Below, one piece after another: positions 8,452 through 14,929 of a DNA stretch of 64,000 nucleotides (the first letter of the stretch is position 1; every line of letters begins with the position of its first letter). The stretch spans positions 682,001 to 746,000 of the forward strand of contig NZ_SGXD01000001.1 of assembly GCF_004216915.1 (NCBI RefSeq), given 5' to 3'. The stretch comes from Motilibacter rhizosphaerae. Lineage in GTDB: Bacteria; Actinomycetota; Actinomycetes; Motilibacterales; Motilibacteraceae. Below the pieces are notes generated by a model, which was not told the DNA's origin, did no database searches, and saw only the letters and a list, made by a program, of their open reading frames with translations. Position numbers and translations under genes: made by a program.

Positions 8452-8482
8452 GTACGGCCCGGCGGGACCCGCCGGGCCGTAC
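8452..8482 (-). terminator. Hairpin between RiPP precursor and modification genes
   Basis: A perfect 14-bp stem (GTACGGCCCGGCGG with its complement) and a 3-base loop lies in the 57-base gap between the precursor stop and the kinase start. It is probably a partial terminator or RNA-stabilising hairpin that makes precursor mRNA more abundant than enzyme mRNA. Confidence 0.6.
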
Positions 8483-8487
8483 GCGCG

Positions 8488-8685
8488 TCAGCAGGAGACG
8501 GCGGTCGAGACCGTGTAGGTGAAGCCGATGGCCGCACCGAGCAGGGGGCTCGTGATGAACAGCGGGGTCATGGCGTCCTCGGTCGTCGCCTCGACCTCGG
8601 CACGTGCGCCGGCGAGCTCGGTGAAGGCGGCGCGCTCGGACTCGTCGCCGAACAGCGGGGAAGCGGACGGCTGGGAGACGGGCAT
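8488..8685 (-). CDS. RiPP precursor peptide with C-terminal Cys
   Basis: 65-residue peptide. The acidic, helix-prone N-terminal part (about 1-39, with FTELAGARAEVEA) looks like a leader. The rest (about 40-65) is hydrophobic and rich in Ser/Thr, with the only Cys as the last residue (C65) and the end reading TVSTAVSC. S60 lies five residues before C65, the spacing of the thioviridamide aminovinyl-cysteine ring. A good AGGAGG ribosome site precedes the ATG. The kinase, lyase and Cys-decarboxylase genes follow directly. The product is predicted to be a dehydrated peptide with one AviCys ring; the cleavage site and ring position are inference. Confidence 0.75.
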   Translation of the reverse strand: MPVSQPSASPLFGDESERAAFTELAGARAEVEATTEDAMTPLFITSPLLGAAIGFTYTVSTAVSC

Positions 8686-8801
8686 GGGGTCCTCCTCGGG
8701 TGGGCTGCGCCGCGCGGGTCGCGGTCACTGCCCAGGAGGAGCGGGCGTCGTCCGGTCTGATACTCGCTGGTAGCGGTCGCCCTTCCGGGCAGGCCCCTCC
8801 C

Positions 8802-9164
8802 TCACTGCGCCCGGCGCAGCACCTCTCCCGGAGCCTCCAGCCACGTGGTCTGGCCGGCCAGCAGGTACTTCGGGGGCGTCCAGCTGATGCGCACGCGCTG
8901 CGGGCGCACCTCGAGCAGCCAGCAGCGCTGCCACGTGCCGTCCTCGCCGCGCACCTCCCAGGGCTCCGCGAGCGCCGTCAGCCCGTGCTCCCGGACGTGG
9001 GCCTCCGCCTCCGCGGCGGTGGCGGCGGGCCCGCCGAGCGCGGCGCCGAACACCGTCTGGGGCTGCCAGCCCTCCGCCGCGCGGACGACGCGTCCCAGCA
9101 CCTCCCCGTCCTCCGGGCGCAGCACGTCGTGGTGGAGCGGCGGCTCGGCCGCGCTGCCGGTCAT
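8802..9164 (-). CDS. Hypothetical protein
   Basis: 120-aa soluble protein I do not recognise. It has several Trp residues (WQPQ, WEVRG, WQRCWLLEV, ISWTPP) and no membrane segment or signal peptide. Its ATG overlaps the end of the GntR gene as ATGA, so it is co-translated with that operon. The RiPP precursor starts 116 bases further downstream on the same strand, but a role in the peptide pathway is not shown. Confidence 0.6.
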   Translation of the reverse strand: MTGSAAEPPLHHDVLRPEDGEVLGRVVRAAEGWQPQTVFGAALGGPAATAAEAEAHVREHGLTALAEPWEVRGEDGTWQRCWLLEVRPQRVRISWTPPKYLLAGQTTWLEAPGEVLRRAQ

Positions 9165-9556
9165 GCCAGGGCCTCCGGCGGGTCCGCGGGAGCCAGCTTC
9201 TCGCGCAGGGCCGCCACGGCCTGGTCCTGGCTCGCGCCCGCGCGTCTCACGGCGCGGGCGTACGCCGCGGCTGCCTGCTCGAGGAGCGCGGCCGCCGCTC
9301 CCGACTCGACCGGCTCGGGTGCGGCGGCGACCGTCGTCCCGTGCCGCACGCGGCTGACGACGACGCCGGCGCTCTCCAGCTCGCGGTACGCCCGGGCGAC
9401 CGTCCCGGGCGCGAGGTCGAGGTCGACCGCGAGCTGCCGGATGCTGGGCAGGCGGTGGCCGACGGGGAGCGAGCCCGCGGCGACGAGGTCCGCGATCTGC
9501 GCGCGGAGCTGCTCGTACGGCGGGACCGGCGAGCCGCTGTCGACCTCGAGGATCAT
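9161..9556 (-). CDS. GntR-family regulator, short YtrA type
   Basis: 131-aa transcription regulator. The winged helix-turn-helix occupies residues 10-75 (PPYEQLRAQIADLVAAG, LPSIRQLAVDLDLAPGTVAR) and only a short Ala-rich helical tail follows, as in the YtrA subfamily, which usually represses a membrane transport operon. It sits between a multi-span membrane protein gene and a hypothetical gene, with ATGA overlaps on both sides. A 22-base inverted repeat in the promoter region at 10420-10441 is a candidate operator. Confidence 0.85.
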   Translation of the reverse strand: MILEVDSGSPVPPYEQLRAQIADLVAAGSLPVGHRLPSIRQLAVDLDLAPGTVARAYRELESAGVVVSRVRHGTTVAAAPEPVESGAAAALLEQAAAAYARAVRRAGASQDQAVAALREKLAPADPPEALA

Positions 9557-10386
9557 GCCGCCGCCTCGGCCCGCGCCCGGGCGTAGGGCTCCTCGGCGAA
9601 CTCGAGCGGCACCGAGCGCAGTCCGATCCCCCACCCGAGCAGCGCCGCGCCGAGCGTGACGAGGTCGGCGACGAGCCCGGGGACGTCGGGGTGCAGGCGT
9701 AGCAGCGACCCCAGCGCGATGCCGACCAGGGCGGTGCCCGTCCCGTGCAGCACGTGGACCGAGCGGTGACGCACCGCCTCGTCCGCGGCGAGCACGTCGG
9801 GCGCGAGGCCGCCCGGCTGTCGACGGGCGAGCGCGCGGCCCACGGCGGTGCGCACCAGCACGACGGTGGCCACGCTGACCACGGCCAGCGAGGCGCAGGG
9901 CACCAGCGCTTGACCGCCGAGCCGGCCCCAGGCGATGACGTCGAGCACCGCGGTCACCACCGCTGCGACCGCGAGGACCAGCGGGAGCGCGCTCACCCAG
10001 CCAGCGGCGTAGCGGCGGCGCTCGCGGGCGACGAGCGCGGCTCTCGCGCGCTCCGCGGAGGGCCCCGTGACGCGCCACTCCGCCAGGGCCGCCCCGACGA
10101 ACCAGCCGGCCAGGATCCAGGCCGTGTCCACGGAGGGGGTCCCGGTCGGGAGCCCCCGCCCGAGACCTACGGCCAGTCCGGCGACGGCACCCGCGGTCCG
10201 CCACCGCCGCGCGGTGGTGAGGTAGCGGACGACCACGGGACCGTTCTGCTCCGAGATCCCGAGCCTGCAGCGCTCGACGAAGCGGTCCAGGCGCCGGAAG
10301 GAGACCTCGGGCTCGGCCGAGTGCAGCAGGACCCCCCAGCAGACGAGCCAGACCACGAGGAGTCCGGTGACCACGGCGTCGTCCAC
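9553..10386 (-). CDS. Multi-span membrane protein in the GntR operon
   Basis: 277-aa integral membrane protein with about seven hydrophobic segments, starting with VVTGLLVVWLVCWGVLL and ending in a short basic/acidic tail. The family resembles DUF1648-type proteins often paired with YtrA-type GntR regulators, but I cannot name it firmly. The GTG at 10386 is preceded by AGGAGGA. It is the first gene of a three-gene overlapping operon and is divergent from the hypothetical at 10435. Confidence 0.7.
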   Translation of the reverse strand: MDDAVVTGLLVVWLVCWGVLLHSAEPEVSFRRLDRFVERCRLGISEQNGPVVVRYLTTARRWRTAGAVAGLAVGLGRGLPTGTPSVDTAWILAGWFVGAALAEWRVTGPSAERARAALVARERRRYAAGWVSALPLVLAVAAVVTAVLDVIAWGRLGGQALVPCASLAVVSVATVVLVRTAVGRALARRQPGGLAPDVLAADEAVRHRSVHVLHGTGTALVGIALGSLLRLHPDVPGLVADLVTLGAALLGWGIGLRSVPLEFAEEPYARARAEAAA

Positions 10387-10419
10387 GCGTCCTCCTCCTG
10401 GCGGACGCCGGCCGACCGC

Positions 10420-10441
10420 AGGACGAATGTACCAATGTCCT
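10420..10441. promoter_or_regulatory. Inverted repeat AGGAC-N12-GTCCT, candidate operator
   Basis: The repeat lies between the divergent GntR-operon gene and the plus-strand hypothetical, overlapping the latter's presumed ATG. The position is right for autoregulation by the GntR protein. The assignment is inference. Confidence 0.35.
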
Positions 10442-11541
10442 GCTACGTTGCGCACGTGCTCCAGACCGAGGACCCGCGCAGCCCGTACCGGGTGCGCGGC
10501 CTGTCCTGGACGACCTACCGGTACCTCGACCGCACGCAGGGCCGTCTGGGGCCTCGTGAGCGGCTCCTCACCAGGTGGACTGCTGCGCTCCTCCCGCTGC
10601 TCGCGCTGGGCGTCGGTGCTGCCCTCGCCGCCGTGCCCGCCCCCTCCCGTCCCCGAGTACCCGCCCCCACCGCTCGGGTGCTGGACGTCCAGGGCCTCCC
10701 AGCCACGCTCGTCGCTGGTCGGCACTACCGGGCTCGAGTCACGGTGGAGCTCGGCCGCACCTGGGTGCGGGAGTTCGGGCCGGCCTCCGTCCGGGTCCTC
10801 TCGAACCGGTTCGAGGAGCAGGACGGCGAGGGCGTGCCCACCCTCGCCCAGTCGTGCGCCGGCGAGGTGGCACCGGGAGGCCCTCCGCTCGTGCTGAGGT
10901 GCGACCTCACGCCGCCCTCCGACGGGTCCTTCGTGGTGCGGACCGAGGTCGTGCCCGGACAGCCGTACATCGAGGGCGGCGACCCTTCGACGTACTGGAC
11001 GCACCATGGCGGTTACCTCGTCACGCAGCCCGGTCCGGTGGCCCAGCGCGACCAGGTCCTCCCCGTCGGCGCGGGGAAGCCCCTGCCCCTGCGCGACCAC
11101 TGGGCGGGCTGCGCGGACTGGGACAGCGAGGACGTCCCGGTCTGGGACCAGGGGTTCACCGGCCAGGAGCTGGCTCGGCTGCCGTGGCCGGACGGGCCTC
11201 CCGTCGTCCTCGGGTGCGAGCGTGATGCGCTCCTCATCGGGAGCTGGGGGACGCAGGACCTGCCGCGCGAGTTCCGCGCGGACAACGAGGGTCCTGGCGT
11301 CATCGGCATCGCCCCGCGTGGGGCTGCGCGCATCACCGCCACCATGGACGACGGCACGCGCCTCCCCGTACGCCGCGTCGACCATCCCACGACGGAGCCG
11401 GCGCGCCGCTTCTTCGGGGTCCTGGTCCCGCACCGGTGGGTGCCCGGTCCCCGGGTCCCCAAGCCCGTCGTGGTGCTCCGCGCCTACGACGACCGCGGGA
11501 GGCTGCTCGCGACCGAGCGGGTGAGGCGCGACAGCTACTGA
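10435..11541 (+). CDS. Single-span membrane protein with extracytoplasmic domain, unknown function
   Basis: 368-aa protein. A basic N-terminal region (SWTTYRYLDRTQGRLGPRE) precedes one transmembrane helix at about 50-68 (LLPLLALGVGAALAAV), followed by a Pro-rich linker and an extracytoplasmic domain of about 290 residues. Cysteines occur in SCAGEVA, LRCDL, GCADW and GCERD and could form disulfides. I recognise no family. The start could be the ATG at 10435 or the GTG at 10456; there is no clear ribosome site, so the mRNA may be leaderless. It stands alone between the GntR operon and ppk2. Confidence 0.6.
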   Translation: MSCYVAHVLQTEDPRSPYRVRGLSWTTYRYLDRTQGRLGPRERLLTRWTAALLPLLALGVGAALAAVPAPSRPRVPAPTARVLDVQGLPATLVAGRHYRARVTVELGRTWVREFGPASVRVLSNRFEEQDGEGVPTLAQSCAGEVAPGGPPLVLRCDLTPPSDGSFVVRTEVVPGQPYIEGGDPSTYWTHHGGYLVTQPGPVAQRDQVLPVGAGKPLPLRDHWAGCADWDSEDVPVWDQGFTGQELARLPWPDGPPVVLGCERDALLIGSWGTQDLPREFRADNEGPGVIGIAPRGAARITATMDDGTRLPVRRVDHPTTEPARRFFGVLVPHRWVPGPRVPKPVVVLRAYDDRGRLLATERVRRDSY

Positions 11542-11611
11542 GTCGGTGAACATCCGCTGAACCGTCGTCGAGCCGGTGCAGCACCTGCCGACCACGGGGT
11601 ATGCAAGCCCC

Positions 11612-12538
11612 ATGGAGCAGCTGACCCAGGCCGCACTGCACGAGGAGCTCGAGCACCTGCGGGTCGACATCGACGACGAGGGCGAGCCGGTCCTCCTCCG
11701 TCCCGACGGCAGCGTCATCGACACGTGGCAGGAGGGCTACCCCTACCCCGAGCGGATGAGCCGCCAGGAGTACGAGAAGACCAAGCGCCAGCTCCAGATC
11801 GAGCTGCTCAAGCTGCAGAACTGGATCCGCGCGTCGGGCGAGCGGCTCGTCATCCTCTTCGAGGGGCGCGATGCCGCGGGCAAGGGCGGCACCATCAAGC
11901 GGTTCACCGAGCACCTGAACCCGCGCGCGGTGCGTGTCGTCGCGCTGGAGAAGCCCTCGGAGCGCGAGTCCACGCAGTGGTACTTCCAGCGCTACATCGC
12001 GCACCTGCCCGCCGCCGGCGAGATCGTCATGTTCGACCGCTCCTGGTACAACCGCGCGGGCGTCGAGCGGGTCATGGGCTTCGCGACGCCGGCCGAGTAC
12101 CTCGAGTTCATGCGGCAGGCACCGGAGCTCGAGCGGATGCTCGTGCGGTCCGGGATCAGCCTCGTAAAGCTGTGGTTCTCGGTGTCGAAGGCCGAGCAGC
12201 GCACGCGGTTCCTCATCCGCCAGGTCGACCCGGTGCGGCAGTGGAAGCTCTCGCCGATGGACATCGCGTCGCTCGACCGCTGGGACGACTACACCGAGGC
12301 GAAGGAGGCGATGTTCTTCTACACCGACACCGCCGACGCGCCGTGGACGGTGGTGAAGTCCAACGACAAGAAGCGCGCGCGGCTCGAGGCCATCCGGCAC
12401 GTGCTGTCGCGCTTCGAGTACGACGGCAAGGACCACGACGTGGTCGGCACTCCAGACCCGCTCGTCGTCGGTCCGGCGAGCGACGTCTACGAGGCCGAGG
12501 AGCGGGGGCGCTACCTCCCGCGCCTCAAGGGGTTCTAG
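11612..12538 (+). CDS. ppk2: PPK2-family polyphosphate kinase
   Basis: 308-aa cytosolic enzyme that uses polyphosphate to phosphorylate nucleoside diphosphates or monophosphates. The Walker A region is FEGRDAAGKGGTIK (about 90-103), the Walker B/lid region is DRSWYNRAGVERVMG, and KLWFSVSKAEQ and WDDYTEAKEAMF match the conserved C-terminal half. The length and single domain fit PPK2 class I. A TATGCA box lies six bases before the ATG, suggesting a leaderless transcript. The gene ends by overlapping the convergent DUF1349 stop codon. Confidence 0.9.
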   Translation: MEQLTQAALHEELEHLRVDIDDEGEPVLLRPDGSVIDTWQEGYPYPERMSRQEYEKTKRQLQIELLKLQNWIRASGERLVILFEGRDAAGKGGTIKRFTEHLNPRAVRVVALEKPSERESTQWYFQRYIAHLPAAGEIVMFDRSWYNRAGVERVMGFATPAEYLEFMRQAPELERMLVRSGISLVKLWFSVSKAEQRTRFLIRQVDPVRQWKLSPMDIASLDRWDDYTEAKEAMFFYTDTADAPWTVVKSNDKKRARLEAIRHVLSRFEYDGKDHDVVGTPDPLVVGPASDVYEAEERGRYLPRLKGF

Positions 12539-13134
12539 ACCCCCGACCGCAGGTCCGCCGGAGGCGCCGCGGTCAGCGCGACGTCCTCGAAGACCGCAGT
12601 GCACGCCTCGCCGGTGGGCGACTGCGCGAGGAAGCCGACCTGCGTCCCCGCGGCCGCCACGGGCAGGCGGAAGTGGCGCACGAAGTGCCAGTGCCCCCCG
12701 TCGAGGGAGTAGTGGAACGCGTAGGCCTCGCCGTTCCGCGACACGCGCAGGTGCACGGTCGTCCCCTCGACGACCACGGCGTTCGCGTCGTCCGAGTCGC
12801 CGCGCGTGACGACGGAGACGACCATCGGCTCGCCCTGCGGGGAGAACTCGAAGCAGAGCTTGGCCCACACCTCCTCGCTGCGGTGCAGGCAGAGGACTCC
12901 GGCGTCGAACGTCGAGCCGAACTCGACGGAGACCCGCGCTGACAGGGAGAAGTCGCCGTCGACGTCGAGGAGCAGCGCCGGTGCGGAGTGCTGCCGGCTG
13001 CCGCTGGCGGGGTCGTTGAACCAGTCCGTACGCGGTCCGGCCGTGAGCCGCACCGTGCCCGCCTGCTCGTCGACCGCGCTGTCGGCGGGGACGCCGTGGA
13101 GCCGGAGGTCACCCAGCGCGGGCAGGTCGGTCAT
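12535..13134 (-). CDS. DUF1349 domain protein
   Basis: 199-aa protein of the DUF1349 (yeast Ree1-like, concanavalin-type beta sandwich) family. The typical pattern is WFNDPASGS near residue 38, DFSLSARVSVEF, FDAGVLCLHRSEEVWAKLCF, and the HYSLDGGHW...VRHFRLP stretch. Members are often called regulation-of-enolase proteins, but no activity is established. The ATG at 13134 is internal to a longer frame and gives the usual family length. It is convergent with ppk2 and 56 bases downstream of the histidine kinase gene on the same strand. Confidence 0.8.
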   Translation of the reverse strand: MTDLPALGDLRLHGVPADSAVDEQAGTVRLTAGPRTDWFNDPASGSRQHSAPALLLDVDGDFSLSARVSVEFGSTFDAGVLCLHRSEEVWAKLCFEFSPQGEPMVVSVVTRGDSDDANAVVVEGTTVHLRVSRNGEAYAFHYSLDGGHWHFVRHFRLPVAAAGTQVGFLAQSPTGEACTAVFEDVALTAAPPADLRSGV

Positions 13135-13190
13135 GCGGCACCTCGGGCAGGGCTGGCGTACGGGCGAGGACACCGTAGCGAGCAGGCGGA

Positions 13191-14738
13191 TCAGCCCACG
13201 GGGAGGGGCACCCGCCACTCGAGCCGGGTGCCGCCCGAGGCGCGGGGGGAGACGGTGAGCCGCCCGCCCTGCTTCGTCGCGCGGGAGCGCATGTTGCGCA
13301 TGCCGCTGCCGTGCCGGTCCTCGACGTAGCCGCGGCCGTCGTCCTCCACGACGAGCACGACGTCGCGACCGACCTCGACGGTCACCGAGGCGGCGGTGGC
13401 ACCGGCGTGCTTCGCGACGTTGGACAGCGACTCTCGGAGCACGGCGAGCAGGTGCCCGGCGACCTCCTCCGGCACGCCCTCGGCGACCGGCCCGGACAGC
13501 GTGCAGGACACGGGGAACCCGAGCGGGCGCGCCGCCTCGTCGACGACGTCGCGCAGCTGCCCGCGCAGGTCCACGCTGTCGGGGCGCCGGTTCAGCTGGA
13601 AGATCGTGGTCCGGATCTCGCGGATGGTCTCGTCGAGGCTGTCGACCGCGCTGTCCAGCTTGGCGCGTACGCCGGCGTCGGCCTGGCGCGCCATCCCCTG
13701 CAGCTGCAGGCCGGTCGCGAACAGCCGTTGGATGACCAGGTCGTGCAGGTCGCGGGCGATCCGGTCGCGGTCCTCGAGCACGGCCAGCGCGGCCCGGTCG
13801 GACTGGGCGCGGGCGCGGTCGAGCGCGAGCGCGGCCGACCCGCCGAACGTCGTCGCGAGCGCCAGGTCGACCGTCGTGAAGTTCGGGGCGCCCGCCGGGC
13901 GGCTCAGCGCCAGCACGCCGCGGACGTCGTCGACGTTGCCGAGCGGCAGCAGGAGCGCGGGCCCGGGAGGGGCGTCGCCGCACAGCAGGTCGCCGCGCAG
14001 CTCAGCGGCGCCCGGCGGCGGGTCGTCCACGACGACGGCCTCGCCCTCGCTCAGCACCTGCCCGCAGAGGGTCCCGACGAGGGGGACGCGGTCGCCCTGC
14101 ACCTTCCCGGCCGTGCCGTCGCTGCTGGACACCACCTCGACGAGCAGCGCGTCGGGGCCGGCCGGCAGCAGGATCATGGCGAGCGAGGCGTCGGCCACGA
14201 CGCGGGCCCGGTCGGCGACGAGGCTCAGCTCGGCCTCCGGGTCCGAGTGGCCCAGCAGCGCCGAGCTCACCTCGGCGGTCGCCTCCAGCCACCGGCGGCG
14301 CTGCTCGGCCTGCTCGAGCAGGCGGGCGTTGCCGAGCGCGACCCCGGCCGCGGCGGCCAGCGCGTCCGCGACGGCCTCCGCGTCGCCGGGCGGGCAGGTG
14401 GAGCAGCGCAGCAGCAGCCGGCCCGAGGCCGTGCCGTGCACGAGCACCTGCCGCACGAGCGTCGCTCCGTCCGCGAGCAGCTCGGCCGCGGCCTGCGCGG
14501 CCTGCTCGCCGTCGGCCACCACCGCGTACGCCGTCCCGCGCGCGCTCGCGGCACCGAGGCTGCGCCCGTCGGGCGTCGTGAGCACGAGTGCCGCGGCACT
14601 CTCCCCGCGGGTGGAGGTCAGCTCGACCGCGGCGCGCGCGGCGCGGACCAGCACCGCGTCAGCGGTGAGCCCCGCGGTGATCCCGACGAGCGCGCGCACG
14701 AGCGCGGTGCGGGAGGCGTCGGTGGGGTTCTGCGGCAC
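13191..14738 (-). CDS. GAF-domain sensor histidine kinase, NarL-partner type
   Basis: 515-aa apparently soluble kinase with no membrane segments. The N-terminal 340 residues look like two GAF-type sensory domains (LLVEVVSSSDGTAG and VDLALATTFGGSAALALDRA). The HisKA_3 dimerisation motif RIARDLHDLVIQRLFATG holds the phospho-accepting His, and the ATPase domain has ESLSNVAKHAGA (N box) and VEDDGRGY (G1). The plan resembles DevS/DosT. The likely partner is a NarL-type regulator such as that at 3979-4638, though they are 8.5 kb apart. The GTG start has no strong ribosome site. It is divergent from cheA, but no link to chemotaxis is implied. Confidence 0.85.
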   Translation of the reverse strand: MPQNPTDASRTALVRALVGITAGLTADAVLVRAARAAVELTSTRGESAAALVLTTPDGRSLGAASARGTAYAVVADGEQAAQAAAELLADGATLVRQVLVHGTASGRLLLRCSTCPPGDAEAVADALAAAAGVALGNARLLEQAEQRRRWLEATAEVSSALLGHSDPEAELSLVADRARVVADASLAMILLPAGPDALLVEVVSSSDGTAGKVQGDRVPLVGTLCGQVLSEGEAVVVDDPPPGAAELRGDLLCGDAPPGPALLLPLGNVDDVRGVLALSRPAGAPNFTTVDLALATTFGGSAALALDRARAQSDRAALAVLEDRDRIARDLHDLVIQRLFATGLQLQGMARQADAGVRAKLDSAVDSLDETIREIRTTIFQLNRRPDSVDLRGQLRDVVDEAARPLGFPVSCTLSGPVAEGVPEEVAGHLLAVLRESLSNVAKHAGATAASVTVEVGRDVVLVVEDDGRGYVEDRHGSGMRNMRSRATKQGGRLTVSPRASGGTRLEWRVPLPVG

Positions 14739-14801
14739 GAGCGGTTCGTCGGCACGGGCGCCGCGCCACCTGACCGGCGGAACGAGGCCGGTGCAGAACG
14801 T

Positions 14802-14828
14802 TCAAGCAGACCCGGCAGCCGCCGATGA
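14802..14828 (+). promoter_or_regulatory. FliA (sigma28/WhiG)-type promoter of cheA
   Basis: TCAA, a 15-base spacer, then GCCGATGA. This matches the enterobacterial sigma28 pattern TAAA-N15-GCCGATAA in both spacing and -10. It lies about 100 bases upstream of the cheA ATG. Confidence 0.8.
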
Positions 14829-14929
14829 GGGATCCAGCGACGCGTGGCCGGCTGCGGAGGCTCCTGGTCGCCGCACCCGTACCGCTCTGCACCGAGTCTG
14901 CACAGAGCGCCCGACAGAGAAGGGGTCCG

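Noticed and set aside
4635-8685. Thioamide-forming (thioviridamide-like) pathway
   Set aside because: No YcaO or TfuA gene is present in the locus; only the dehydration and decarboxylation part matches.
13191-14738. Histidine kinase as part of the chemotaxis operon
   Set aside because: It is divergent from cheA, belongs to the HisKA_3/NarL-type class, and lacks CheA features.
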